From the NCBI GenBank assembly GCA_947591155.1, contig CANQDA010000016.1:1-64000 (forward strand): a stretch of 64,000 bases of DNA. Reading direction: 5' to 3'. Below are positions 22,170-30,417 of this stretch, piece by piece (position 1 is the stretch's first letter; each line of letters begins with the position of its first letter). A program made the translations under genes and the position numbers. This DNA comes from an uncultured Lachnospiraceae bacterium (GTDB lineage: Bacteria; Bacillota; Clostridia; Lachnospirales; Lachnospiraceae). Under the pieces are notes generated by a model. It worked only from the letters and a program-made list of their open reading frames with translations, was not told the DNA's origin and ran no database searches.

Positions 22170-22421
22170 TCATAAATACCATTTTATAAGCGATATAGGG
22201 ATATCTATAATTTGCAAAATGATAAGCGGAATCCAAATCAATGTCATTTTGGAAAAATATTTTATTTCTTTTCTGCTCGGTTTTTTCCAGTGACAGAAAA
22301 TGCAATGCAATAACCACTTATAGTCAAGATATTGGTGTAATACTATTTGGTTAAACCAATATCCCTTTATCGCAAATTCTTTTCCACACGTTTTACAGTT
22401 AAAAGAATACCTTGATACCAT
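22170..22421 (-). CDS. Zinc-finger and membrane-helix protein
   Basis: 83 residues. CKTCGK near the N-terminus and CIFC in the middle make a zinc-finger-like site; residues about 60-80 (LIWIPLIILQIIDIPISLI) form a membrane helix. Probably a membrane-anchored small protein. Function unknown. Confidence 0.62.
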   Translation of the reverse strand: MVSRYSFNCKTCGKEFAIKGYWFNQIVLHQYLDYKWLLHCIFCHWKKPSRKEIKYFSKMTLIWIPLIILQIIDIPISLIKWYL

Positions 22422-22510
22422 ATTTTCGCCCCCTTTTCTATACTCTTATTCTACCACTGCCGCATCAAATATTTGCATACACCTTTCAGCGCAAAGAAAA
22501 AGGACGATAG

Positions 22511-22636
22511 TTAGCCGGCTTCCTTATCATCTTTTTCCTCATTGATATCATCGAAGAAAAAAGCGTGTATTGCTCCCAAATTTCCAAAACCAAAAATTTC
22601 TTTTAGCCAAACCCAAAACGAATATAAACCTTTCAT
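22511..22636 (-). CDS. Small hypothetical protein
   Basis: 41 residues starting GLYSFWVWLKEIFGFGNLG, amphipathic, with an acidic end. AGGAGAATTTT gives a good ribosome site. May associate with membrane. No family recognised. Confidence 0.5.
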   Translation of the reverse strand: MKGLYSFWVWLKEIFGFGNLGAIHAFFFDDINEEKDDKEAG

Positions 22637-22692
22637 AAAATTCTCCTTTAATTTTCATTATTTACCGTCGTTTGTTGTATACACCTTTGCGG

Positions 22693-22932
22693 TTATTTCT
22701 CTTTCCTTGCCCTTTCCTGCAATCCCTGAACAGTAGTCATAAATCGTACTGTATCATCAACCATTTTCTTCATGTTCTCCGGCTTCTTCATTTCATCAAT
22801 AGATTCTTTGAACGCCTGCTTTACATCCGGATATTTCTGAAAAATTTCCTGCATACCTTTACATGGGCAGTCAACGCAATACTCTCCGTCATGATTTATC
22901 TCTTTCCCACATCTTTTACACTTGCAAACCAT
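22693..22932 (-). CDS. Small zinc-ribbon protein
   Basis: 79 residues. VCKCKRCGKEINHDGEYCVDCPC is a double CxxC zinc ribbon, followed by a long charged helix with MKKPENMKKMV. Overlaps the upstream DUF4417 gene by 17 nt in another frame. Confidence 0.72.
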   Translation of the reverse strand: MVCKCKRCGKEINHDGEYCVDCPCKGMQEIFQKYPDVKQAFKESIDEMKKPENMKKMVDDTVRFMTTVQGLQERARKEK

Positions 22933-23608
22933 GTTTATTCTCCTTTTCCTTCTCCTTAAACCTCTCGTTGATCTGTTGGTTCCTGCTCTTGAGATTAATA
23001 ATCTCTACCGGGCTTTCAAGTTCCTCCGGCACCCTGCCGACAATCACAACTCTCAGCGGCTCAAGGCGGCGGCACATCTCGTAGAATCCTTCGCAAAATT
23101 CCAGACGTGCGGCTTTTGACCGGACTCTTCCGTTTGTGCAGACTGAAAGTGTGCTGTGTCGAGGGAGGCCATCGAAAATCCAGTCATAACTTGCCTTGTC
23201 TCCAATTGATACTGATGGGATAACCTTTATACCTTGCGATTGCAAATATGCAGAAATCGCATGGTTTCTATATTTGTTGTATAAATTTAAAGGAAACGGC
23301 ATCCCATTTTCCCCTAAAGCAATAGAAAAATCTGGTGAAATCGTTGCTTGAAAATAAGATAAATGTTCCAAATATTTCGATATGTCGTTCCATAGTCTGG
23401 TAAATTGTGCATCCGTAATGTAAAAATTTACAACTAAATCTCTATGGTTTTTAATTTTCCTTGAAAATGATTCTGCAAAATCAATCGTGGCTTTTGGAAT
23501 TATATTTATTGGATGAAGTTTTGGAATGTCATACTTTCCATCCAGTTCACAGCCTGCAATTAAAAATTCTTTCATCACATCAAAATCTGTATGAATCCCT
23601 TCGTACAT
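22916..23608 (-). CDS. DUF4417 family protein
   Basis: 230 residues from ATG 23608 with GGGAGGGATT ahead. TDFDVMKEFLIAGC, then IPKATIDFAESFSRK, VNFYITDAQFTRLW and a region with a central SVCTNGRV follow the pattern of DUF4417 proteins, which are common in Firmicute phages and of unknown function. First gene left of the attP region, transcribed away from it. Confidence 0.82.
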   Translation of the reverse strand: MYEGIHTDFDVMKEFLIAGCELDGKYDIPKLHPINIIPKATIDFAESFSRKIKNHRDLVVNFYITDAQFTRLWNDISKYLEHLSYFQATISPDFSIALGENGMPFPLNLYNKYRNHAISAYLQSQGIKVIPSVSIGDKASYDWIFDGLPRHSTLSVCTNGRVRSKAARLEFCEGFYEMCRRLEPLRVVIVGRVPEELESPVEIINLKSRNQQINERFKEKEKENKHGLQV

Positions 23609-23823
23609 AATCCCTCCCAAATAAAAAGCACACTAAAAACAACTTCATTCGGTCATCTTTAGTGTACAATCAAATTTCCCCAATTATCTTCTTTATAATT
23701 TGCCATGAGAGCAGTTTATTTGCCCCATATTTCAATTTTTAGTCTCTGGCTGAAGAACTTTCCGCCAAATACTCAAAACTCAAATATGAGTCAACATACA
23801 TCCGGGAACCCTCCCTTCTTACG

Positions 23824-24018
23824 TGATTACCTTTTTGATTACCTTTTGATTACCGGTTTATTTTGGACACGAAAAAAACCTTGATTTCTCAAGGTTTTCA
23901 ACACTCTCTTAAATGGAGATAGGGGGACTCGAACCCCTGTTCAAACCTTGATTTTCCGCTTAAATTCAATGTTTTTTTCATTTTTCTTTGATTACCTTTG
24001 ATTACCTTTTTGATTATT
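23824..24018. other. Phage attachment site attP with arm repeats
   Basis: The core at about 23917-23960 carries, on the minus strand, the 3-prime end of a tRNA-like gene: AGGGG TTCGAGT CCCCC TATCTCC A. TGATTACC direct repeats flank it: 23824, 23836 and 23847 on the left; 23989, 23999 and a partial copy at 24011 on the right, spaced 10-12 nt. This layout of core plus two arms is what a tyrosine integrase needs, and the integrase gene begins its 3-prime end at 24030. Both arms present means the site is attP, not a used attL or attR. Confidence 0.8.
23875..23898. terminator. Bidirectional terminator next to attP
   Basis: AAAACCTTGA TTTC TCAAGGTTTT, with a T-rich flank on the minus-strand side (TTTTTTTCG). 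It would end the leftward integrase transcript, leaving the attP core between gene and terminator. Confidence 0.75.
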
Positions 24019-24029
24019 GCGTAGGGCAA

Positions 24030-25238
24030 TCAAGCGTGGTTTATTTTAAAATCTGGTATATTGCTTATTATACTACTCTTTTTATCTCTTGTACGCCTAT
24101 CCCTATGATATTTTGTTTCTGTGGTAATAATATCTGTGTGTCCCATTTGATTAATAATGAGGCGATTGTCAATGTTATTGTCAAGCAGTATGCTTCCATA
24201 TGTCTTCCTAATCTTATGTGTCGATCTTCTTTTAATTCTCAGTTTATCGCAGATTCTATATAGCCTGTTTCTGAAGCAGTTATTTGTCATTCTCCTTCCT
24301 TTTTTATTGACAAATACATATTCGCCCCATGGGTTGAATAGCTTTATCCTGTCCAGAATCCATCTGTAATCATACGGAATTATGACATCTCGGATCCCGG
24401 CTTTTGTTTTTGGAAAATCTTTAACTTCGTAAATTTTCTTTCCGTTTTCATCAAAGTATGATGTTTCTGTCCTTCTGATCTTTACGGAGTCGACAGTAAA
24501 ATCCTCGTGCTTCAAAGTTGAAAGTTCCCCAACCCTCACACCAGTAACAAACATAAGCAAAAGACCTGTATTCCAAATGTCCAAGTTTTTCTTTAGATAC
24601 TCAATAATTTTATCTGTCTCCGGCTCACTGAAGACTTCGTCCGAATCATCTTTAACCGTTCTTCTGAACGAAACTTCCGTTAAATCCATATCGTCTAAAG
24701 ATTCTTCTACAGAAAACTGAATATATCCCTTTTTCTTGGCAAATTTCAAGAATCTTTTTGTGATGCTCAATAGTCCGCTGAATGCTTTCGCTGACAAATC
24801 AAATTCTGCGATCTTTTCTTCAAGAAAATCCACAATTTCATCCTTTTTTACGGTTTTTATTTTTTTGTTTCCAAACTCTGAATAATACTTTTTGAAGCAC
24901 GTAACATCGCGATCGTATGTTGCCTTGCAGATTTTCTTGAGTTCCAATCTTCTGCTGTTCCATTCTTCAAATACTTCAGCTATTGTCGGGTTTTCCTCAC
25001 ACTCTTTGATCTGATCAATAACAGCATCTTCTATGCCCTGCAACGATTTCCTTTTAATCAGACGTCTGCCTTTTCCGACATCTGGTAGATATGTATACCA
25101 CTTACCGTCCTTTCCTTCCCATATCTTGTATGGGTGTTTCTCTAGTAATTCCTTTCTTTTGTTCATTTCAATTTGTTCTCGGATGTATGTCATGTCAATC
25201 ATACCATTTTCGATGGCATATTTCAATACATCGTCCAT
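24030..25238 (-). CDS. int: Tyrosine-family integrase
   Basis: 402 residues. An N-terminal arm-binding region (YKIWEGKDGKWYTYLPDVGKGR), a SAM-like core-binding domain at about 90-190 (TIAEVFEEWNSRR) and a catalytic domain with R in TGVRVGEL, HKIRKT (H-x-x-R), GHTD and the nucleophile Y in ETKYHRDR. It recombines attP with a host tRNA gene to insert or, with an excisionase, remove the genome. The attP core lies 70-110 nt past its stop. A terminator at 25247 separates it from the gene upstream. Confidence 0.95.
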   Translation of the reverse strand: MDDVLKYAIENGMIDMTYIREQIEMNKRKELLEKHPYKIWEGKDGKWYTYLPDVGKGRRLIKRKSLQGIEDAVIDQIKECEENPTIAEVFEEWNSRRLELKKICKATYDRDVTCFKKYYSEFGNKKIKTVKKDEIVDFLEEKIAEFDLSAKAFSGLLSITKRFLKFAKKKGYIQFSVEESLDDMDLTEVSFRRTVKDDSDEVFSEPETDKIIEYLKKNLDIWNTGLLLMFVTGVRVGELSTLKHEDFTVDSVKIRRTETSYFDENGKKIYEVKDFPKTKAGIRDVIIPYDYRWILDRIKLFNPWGEYVFVNKKGRRMTNNCFRNRLYRICDKLRIKRRSTHKIRKTYGSILLDNNIDNRLIINQMGHTDIITTETKYHRDRRTRDKKSSIISNIPDFKINHA

Positions 25239-25246
25239 AATGAAAA

Positions 25247-25281
25247 GGAGCCGGGAATCCCGTTTCGGCGGCCACCGCTCC
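25247..25281 (-). terminator. Terminator between YopX gene and integrase
   Basis: On the minus strand GGAGC ... GCTCC with an internal GGCCGCC/CGGGATTCCCG hairpin, then TTTTC. It would shield the integrase from the early operon. Confidence 0.65.
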
Positions 25282-25299
25282 TGACTCCTTTCTTTTTAG

Positions 25300-25668
25300 T
25301 TATTCACTTTTTGAATCAAATTTGTTTCCAATTATCTTTACTTCTCTGTTCTTGAACCAGAAATCTACATCAGGTCTGAAAGCGTGGTTTTTAAACCAGG
25401 CAATTTCAAATTTCCCGTCATGGTAAATAATCTCTCCTTTGTGTTCAATTCCGTTCACTTCATAAATCACAATATCATGTTCAAATGCTCTCCGCCTTGC
25501 ACAGTCCCTGTATCCTATAGACTGGCAAAGAGTTTCCGGCCTAATTAAATAAATCTCGTTTTTGATTGGGTTTGTAATAATATGATACCTAAGCTCAATA
25601 CTGAAAAACCCTTCCACCCACTTGCTATCACATCTCTGTATTCCTTTGAACCAGCTTCTGTTATTCAT
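25300..25668 (-). CDS. YopX family protein
   Basis: 122 residues. WFKGIQRCDSKWVEGFF near the start, a central ALCARRRAFEHDIV-type acidic/basic block (RRRAFEHDIVIYEVNG) and GEIIYHDGKFEIAW fit the YopX family of phage proteins, a beta-barrel fold of unknown function (named from SPbeta). Last gene of the early operon before the integrase. Confidence 0.82.
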   Translation of the reverse strand: MNNRSWFKGIQRCDSKWVEGFFSIELRYHIITNPIKNEIYLIRPETLCQSIGYRDCARRRAFEHDIVIYEVNGIEHKGEIIYHDGKFEIAWFKNHAFRPDVDFWFKNREVKIIGNKFDSKSE

Positions 25669-25690
25669 AATCGCCTTTCTTCTACAATCA

Positions 25691-26221
25691 TTATAAGAAT
25701 TCCATTAGTTGATCTGCAAGCTTCTTACATTCCTCTGCCACATATTCCACACTTCTGATGGAATCGCTTTCTATCGGATGCATTTTGTCAATTTGTTCTA
25801 ACTTTTCAATGCGTTTCAGAGTTTCTTTTTCGGAAAATAGTTCCTTTACAGTTTTGTAATCTCTCACGTCCCCGGCGTGAGCGCAATCAAATCCAAACCA
25901 CCACAAATCGCTTTTGATTGGATATTTGCTGTTTTCTCCGCCGTTCGCATACGTAATTCCGCCATGTACATTAAAATACAATTCAATTTTTGCTCTTTCA
26001 TCATCATCAAGAAATGCAAACAATAAAGGAAGAACCCCACTCACTTCCCTGTCTCCAATATCTGCTTTTTTGATGTCTAAGTAGTCACCGCAACGTTTCC
26101 CGTATAACGGATGGCTCTTGCCAACGCCAATATAGCCGCAACGGTAAGCTGTCGGGCCTATAACAACAACGCATTTTAATTGTTTGTAAGTAAACTCTTT
26201 CTCTACGACATATTTTTCCAT
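25691..26221 (-). CDS. Phage hypothetical protein
   Basis: 176 residues. Contains YRCGYIGVGKSHPLYG, VHGGITYANGG and WWFGFDCAHAGD, aromatic/glycine motifs conserved among many Firmicute phage proteins that have no assigned function. Lies 3 nt after thyX. His/Asp content could support metal binding, which is conjecture. Confidence 0.78.
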   Translation of the reverse strand: MEKYVVEKEFTYKQLKCVVVIGPTAYRCGYIGVGKSHPLYGKRCGDYLDIKKADIGDREVSGVLPLLFAFLDDDERAKIELYFNVHGGITYANGGENSKYPIKSDLWWFGFDCAHAGDVRDYKTVKELFSEKETLKRIEKLEQIDKMHPIESDSIRSVEYVAEECKKLADQLMEFL

Positions 26222-26224
26222 AAT

Positions 26225-26863
26225 TCACTCCTCTGGTTTTATATCATCAAACACCACTGGGATTCGTTCTTTCAGTTCGTTCAGCAATGGCACTGCCACT
26301 TCCCGCATCTGCGGGTGCGCGGCTCTGGTGGTTCTCAGCCGGAAAAAGTTCCGCCACTCCCGGTAATTTGCGGTCATGACAAGCTCGGTTTTCAGGCTGT
26401 TTGGCAGTACCGACCGGGCGATCTGCGGCGTTGCGCCGTAATCCAGCAGGGCAAAGTAGGCTCTCTCTGCCTCTTCACAGCTTGCCCGCCACCGTATGTA
26501 TTCCATGTCATTTCGTATATCACACGGCTTAATCACTGTAATTTCATTCCCAAATTTGTCCTTTGAGTAATCGCAGTATCGCGTGCTCTCCTGTGCAAAA
26601 CTGGCAATCCGGTGCCGCACGATCTCGTGTGAGATTCCGCGGTCCACGATAAACCGTACCGTCAGGATACTGTGTTCCAGCATGGCCTCATGGCCCTTCT
26701 CGATTAACATCCGGACAAACCGCTTTGCAGATTCGCCATCCTCTGTGATCTTATTCTCGGACTTGTAGCACGTCCGACCGACACGCTCGATAAACTTCAG
26801 CTCCGTAATCCCGCCGGGAGAGATTGCTGTCATGATCTCATATCCTGCTTTAATGATTTTCAT
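26225..26863 (-). CDS. thyX: Flavin-dependent thymidylate synthase
   Basis: 212 residues. ThyX makes dTMP from dUMP using FAD, NADPH and methylene-tetrahydrofolate. The signature RHRIASFAQESTRY (RHRxxSxxxxSxRY) is at about residues 83-96, and the C-terminal RNFFRLRTTRAAHPQMRE carries the usual substrate-binding arginine. Length is normal. With dUTPase at 27821 it supplies thymidylate and removes dUTP for phage DNA synthesis. Confidence 0.96.
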   Translation of the reverse strand: MKIIKAGYEIMTAISPGGITELKFIERVGRTCYKSENKITEDGESAKRFVRMLIEKGHEAMLEHSILTVRFIVDRGISHEIVRHRIASFAQESTRYCDYSKDKFGNEITVIKPCDIRNDMEYIRWRASCEEAERAYFALLDYGATPQIARSVLPNSLKTELVMTANYREWRNFFRLRTTRAAHPQMREVAVPLLNELKERIPVVFDDIKPEE

Positions 26864-27413
26864 TCTTTATCTCCTTTCTTCTCTTTCCTGTTGCTATCCT
26901 TAAATCCGCTAAGAGTAATGCCGTGTCTTTCAGTTCCCCAGGACACTTGTTATAAAACTGATTCATCACCAATCTCTCTGCTTTAGAAATCAGCATTAAA
27001 TTGTTTATGTCCATATTCTGATTGTTGTTATCGCGAAAAGCGACTACATATCCATCGGGTACTGGGCCGTTGATTTTCTCCCAAATATAACGTTGCTTTG
27101 GCACCCACTTATCCGGTTCGGCAATTTTGATTTTGATATATCCGTTTGGGCCGACATATTCAGTCCCGACAGGTTTTCGTGTTTTTGAATCAGCCATTTT
27201 CTTTCCTTTATTCGCAGGGGTGTGTCCCTTGGGAAAAACTTTTACAATACCATTCCTGATCTTGTGGTGTGCCATATATGCCTTTACTGCTCCTACTGAA
27301 ATATTGCATCCAAAACGATTGTTAAATGCTTCCCGTATTTCCTTACGCATATGCCCGGGAATAAACGCTTCCAGGAATTTCCGTTCCTCTTCTGTATATA
27401 CATGCCTGCTCAT
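26850..27413 (-). CDS. HNH homing endonuclease-like protein
   Basis: 187 residues. An N-terminal helix-turn-helix-like part (FIPGHMRKEIREAFNNRFG...VGAVKAYMAHHKIR), then PKGHTPANKGKK, and an HNH domain (QRYIWEKINGPVPDGYVVAFRDNNNQNMDINNLMLIS) in which the usual His is replaced by a V-V-A-F context. Such genes are selfish free-standing endonucleases. It overlaps the thyX start by 14 nt. Confidence 0.85.
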   Translation of the reverse strand: MSRHVYTEEERKFLEAFIPGHMRKEIREAFNNRFGCNISVGAVKAYMAHHKIRNGIVKVFPKGHTPANKGKKMADSKTRKPVGTEYVGPNGYIKIKIAEPDKWVPKQRYIWEKINGPVPDGYVVAFRDNNNQNMDINNLMLISKAERLVMNQFYNKCPGELKDTALLLADLRIATGKRRKEIKNENH

Positions 27414-27658
27414 TTGTCATCCTTTCCAGTGATTCCAAGCAGGGGAATGTCGATTTTCCTATCGTCCCCGCAGTCATCAAGAAGTTTCATTGCTCTTAAT
27501 GCAAGATTTCCATTACTGATAATGGTTTCCGCGACCTTCTGAACAGCCTCGCTCCGCCTGATTTCCTTTTCAAGTCCGGCTTCGTCCAGTTCGTCATCCT
27601 GCAGGCGTTCCAACTGCTCAAACAGGTAGTTATTCAAGTCTGATATTGTATTCTTCAT
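27410..27658 (-). CDS. Small helical phage protein
   Basis: 82 residues from ATG 27658 with GGAGATTAGTC ahead. Helical, with ISDLNNYLFEQLERLQDDEL and EIRRSEAVQKVAETIISNG, the latter typical of a small phage DNA-packaging or replication accessory family I cannot name. Overlaps its downstream neighbour by 4 nt. Confidence 0.72.
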   Translation of the reverse strand: MKNTISDLNNYLFEQLERLQDDELDEAGLEKEIRRSEAVQKVAETIISNGNLALRAMKLLDDCGDDRKIDIPLLGITGKDDK

Positions 27659-27821
27659 GACTAATCTCCATTTTCCCCAAAGCTGTCTCCCAGCACTGCT
27701 CACATTTTCCGGTACAACTTTCCATTTCTATTCCAAAAATTTCCGGACAAGCACCGCCTATTCTTCCAAGCGTTCTTGAGAGTATTTCCTTTTCTACAGA
27801 TTCTTCAAAAAATATCTTCAC
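27630..27821 (-). CDS. Small cysteine-containing protein
   Basis: 63 residues with CPEIFGIEMESCTGKCEQCW, four cysteines of zinc-finger spacing. Overlaps the next gene by 29 nt and the dut stop by one base. Function unknown. Confidence 0.65.
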   Translation of the reverse strand: MKIFFEESVEKEILSRTLGRIGGACPEIFGIEMESCTGKCEQCWETALGKMEISHEEYNIRLE

Positions 27822-28282
27822 TATTCCCTCCCTGTACTTCCGAAACCTCCCCGACTGTCGTTGCCGAGAGAGTCGACTGTTTCAAAAAACAATTTCGGCT
27901 GATGCTTCATAATCCGGAACTGACATATCCGGTCGTTCTTGTGAATAACCGTGTCTCTTGTGGCGCGTACCGGCATTTTCCACCAGTCTTCATCTCCGCA
28001 GTATGTCTCGTCAATGATTCCCACGCTGTTTGTCTGTTCGATTCCGTAATTCTTGAATGTAGAACTTCTCGGCACAATGTACGCCTCATATCCCGCGGGG
28101 AGCTGAATTGCCACACCAAGATTGATGATGTAGAAATCTCCTGCTTTCAGCTCTATGTTCTCTGCTGATCTGAGGTCTATCCAGTCAGACTTGCCGCCCA
28201 CATATCCAAGCGGCTTCATTTCGCTGTCGATATACTTTACTTTTAACTTCTCCTTGCAATCCTCAAATATTTCTATACTCAT
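27821..28282 (-). CDS. dut: dUTP diphosphatase (dUTPase)
   Basis: 153 residues, trimeric dUTPase family. Motif 1 DWIDLRSAE, motif 2 VPRSSTFKNYG, motif 3 GIIDETYCGD (the usual arginine before G is a cysteine), motif 4 DRICQFRI and motif 5 RGGFGSTG. It hydrolyses dUTP to dUMP, keeping uracil out of DNA and feeding ThyX. A short insertion (DWWKMP) lies in the middle. Confidence 0.93.
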   Translation of the reverse strand: MSIEIFEDCKEKLKVKYIDSEMKPLGYVGGKSDWIDLRSAENIELKAGDFYIINLGVAIQLPAGYEAYIVPRSSTFKNYGIEQTNSVGIIDETYCGDEDWWKMPVRATRDTVIHKNDRICQFRIMKHQPKLFFETVDSLGNDSRGGFGSTGRE

Positions 28283-28291
28283 GCTTTCCTC

Positions 28292-28783
28292 CTATTCGCA
28301 ATGCAATACTACTTTCCCGGTTTCCAGACTCTTTCTCACATCAATCACACGCTGATTGGAACTGCCACGCCAGTACAGTTGCGTGTCCCGCAGTTCCTCT
28401 ACGTATTTGCCATCCACGACCACATCCGCGAATTTCATAATCTCAAGATGTTTGATCTCGCTCCATAAAAATCCGGTATAAATCCAGATAGTTTTATCCG
28501 GGAAGTTCTCGCGGATTTCTTTTGCCAAACGCGTCACTTCCTGTACATTGAGAGCGTGGAGCGGGTCACCGCCGCTGAATGTGATTCCAGAAACATAAGA
28601 TTTTCTCAGTTCCGTGAAAATCTCCTGCTTTGTTTCTCCTGTAAATTCCAGTCCATCGTCAGGATTCCATGTGACCGGATTCTGACAATTCTTACAATGA
28701 TGGCTGCACCCGGCCACCCACAGGACAACACGCAGGCCGTCGCCGTTGAGCATGTCGTCCTTTGTTATGTTGTGATATTTCAT
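28292..28783 (-). CDS. nrdG: Anaerobic ribonucleotide reductase activase
   Basis: 163 residues from ATG 28783 (GGAGGAATGTC in front). The radical SAM cluster motif is CSHHCKNC after VVLWVAGC, followed by FSGGDPLH for SAM binding. NrdG makes the glycyl radical on NrdD so that it can reduce ribonucleotides without oxygen. No nrdD gene lies in this window; it may lie outside or the host enzyme may be used. Presence fits an anaerobic gut host. Confidence 0.92.
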   Translation of the reverse strand: MKYHNITKDDMLNGDGLRVVLWVAGCSHHCKNCQNPVTWNPDDGLEFTGETKQEIFTELRKSYVSGITFSGGDPLHALNVQEVTRLAKEIRENFPDKTIWIYTGFLWSEIKHLEIMKFADVVVDGKYVEELRDTQLYWRGSSNQRVIDVRKSLETGKVVLHCE

Positions 28784-28805
28784 GACATTCCTCCACAACA
28801 TTAAA

Positions 28806-29117
28806 TCATTCCCAACCTCTCCAATCGAAAGTTTGTCCACAGTGATAGCAGTTATTACTTAAGCTTCCACCTGTGAACTTTTCACCACATGAAGGACATA
28901 TATACACTTTGCAATACCTCACAGATTCCTCTGTATCTTCTTTCGCTTTTTTGGGTATCTGTTTTTCCAAGGCTAATATGACTGTCTCCCATTCTTTGAT
29001 ATTGTCCATGCAAGACGACGCGCCCACATCCTTATGCAACAACATACACTCTTTTGCAATCTCTATTCTGTGCTTACATTCTTCTATGTGCTTTTCAAGT
29101 GCTTTCTGTGTCTCCAA
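28806..29117 (-). CDS. Zinc-ribbon phage protein (CGQxxDW family)
   Basis: 103 residues. METQKALEKHIEEC at the start, ALEKQIPKK in the middle and CPSCGEKFTGGSLSNNCYHCGQTFDW at the end. The last 30 residues form a two-CxxC zinc ribbon. Paralogue of the next gene upstream, which it overlaps by 23 nt. Confidence 0.82.
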   Translation of the reverse strand: METQKALEKHIEECKHRIEIAKECMLLHKDVGASSCMDNIKEWETVILALEKQIPKKAKEDTEESVRYCKVYICPSCGEKFTGGSLSNNCYHCGQTFDWRGWE

Positions 29118-29520
29118 TTAAATCTCCTTTCTTTGCCGCCATCCATAATTCTCGCGACTTTTTATATGATTCATCATCAAGTTCGCTCCAATCAATCATC
29201 TGCCCGCACTGTGAACAAAAGTTACTTTTCTGCTGATTATGCTTTCGCGGCACATACTGTTCACCAACGAACCAACCGCATACCGGGCAAGTCCAGTCAG
29301 CATATCTTTCAACTTTCGCTTCGCCGTGACCGCCCGCATAATCATAAAATGCAACTGATTCCCTATGTTGGAATATCGGCTTTTTAGGCAGTCTGCTTTT
29401 TGCCAATTCAACAAGTGCTTCTCTTGCTTCGACAGCCTCAATTAATTGATTACTGCTCGAAAAATGAATATCACTGAAATCAATGCTGTTTATTACATCA
29501 ATCGCTTTTTGCGTCTCCAT
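29095..29520 (-). CDS. Zinc-ribbon phage protein (CGQxIDW family)
   Basis: 141 residues starting METQKAIDVINSIDF, with SRLPKKP, then CPVCGWFVGEQYVPRKHNQQ and CSQCGQMIDWSELDD. Zinc ribbon at about 77-112, followed by a helical tail. Same family as 20401, 28806, 40638, 42600, 42958 and 43204. Confidence 0.83.
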   Translation of the reverse strand: METQKAIDVINSIDFSDIHFSSSNQLIEAVEAREALVELAKSRLPKKPIFQHRESVAFYDYAGGHGEAKVERYADWTCPVCGWFVGEQYVPRKHNQQKSNFCSQCGQMIDWSELDDESYKKSRELWMAAKKGDLIGDTEST

Positions 29521-29523
29521 TAA

Positions 29524-29838
29524 TTAATCCTCCGCGCTAAAACTTTCTCTGCGATTATATTCATGGTGGTTCATTGGTTCAGCTTTCCAACAAAACCAAC
29601 AATCAGCAGTGTGATAGCCTGTAAACTGCGAGCAACTTCCGTTCTCTTTCCACCAGTATTTGCAATCAGCGCAATAGCATTTTGCTGTCGGCGGCTTGTC
29701 AAATCTATGTTTATATTGGTGTTCATATTTTTTGCCGTCAATAAATTCGTGAATGAATTGAGCAACATATATAATTATTACCCATACTACGAGAAAAACG
29801 GTAAATACTCCAATTGCTCCGAATATATCTTTAATCAC
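29524..29838 (-). CDS. Membrane-anchored cysteine-rich protein
   Basis: 104 residues. One membrane helix at about 8-30 (IGVFTVFLVVWVIIIYVAQF), then a hydrophilic domain with CYCADCKYWW, CSQF and CWFCWK: six cysteines as in a double zinc finger. Topology suggests the metal domain is cytoplasmic. Function unknown. Confidence 0.72.
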   Translation of the reverse strand: MIKDIFGAIGVFTVFLVVWVIIIYVAQFIHEFIDGKKYEHQYKHRFDKPPTAKCYCADCKYWWKENGSCSQFTGYHTADCWFCWKAEPMNHHEYNRRESFSAED

Positions 29839-29841
29839 GCT

Positions 29842-30267
29842 TTATACCTCCCTTTTCCTGCACTTCCAAAATTCAAAGCAACCCTCTCTGCGCTCTCTGT
29901 ATAATTCATAGGATTGCAGGAAATCATATATCTTATCTGTGCAGTAAATTTCATCTTTCTCGCAGTCCCTAAACTCCTTATTATACTGATCGCAATCAGG
30001 GCAGACAAAGGTTTGACAAAATTCCCGGCAACCGTCTTGAAAATCTTCTGCTGTCATTCCATCGTCCGGGTCGATGTAATCCCACAATTCTTGTGCTATG
30101 AATCCGCATTTCTCATGGTTTTTCCATTCGTAAATCTCTCCACAAGATGTTAATTTCGCGTATTCGTAAATTTCACCTTTTTCAATCGTGCCGCCGCAAT
30201 AATCGCATATGTGCGCTTTATCCGCTGTTCTTTCCTTTTTCTGCAAGATTTCAGGCACAAAATTCAC
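29842..30267 (-). CDS. Zinc-binding phage protein
   Basis: 141 residues. HICDYCGGTIEKGEIYEYAK at about 19-38, HEKCGFI, and a second CPDCDQYNKEF site: a treble-clef/zinc-ribbon protein with an acidic region (DPDDGMTAEDF). This layout is frequent in Clostridia phages. Role unknown. Confidence 0.75.
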   Translation of the reverse strand: MNFVPEILQKKERTADKAHICDYCGGTIEKGEIYEYAKLTSCGEIYEWKNHEKCGFIAQELWDYIDPDDGMTAEDFQDGCREFCQTFVCPDCDQYNKEFRDCEKDEIYCTDKIYDFLQSYELYRERREGCFEFWKCRKREV

Positions 30268-30391
30268 CTCCCGTTACATTGCTGAAGACCCATACCGTTT
30301 TATGCTGAATGGCCATTCCTTCCTCAGTGAGCCAATATTCATATTTTCCTTTTGCTGTTCCACCTTTCTTATCTTTGCCAAAATCAATCAA
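30251..30391 (-). pseudogene. Remnant of a phage gene
   Basis: An open stretch of 46 codons that reads DFGKDKKGGTAKGKYEYWLT then EEGMAIQHKTVW, beginning right after a stop codon and without ATG. The GKYEYWLTEEG block resembles the N-terminus of phage/mobile-element DNA-binding proteins (WLTEEGLxxLxxWARDG), but the rest is missing. Likely a truncated gene. Confidence 0.35.
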
Positions 30392-30417
30392 ATTTCAACT
30401 CAAAATTACCATTATTT

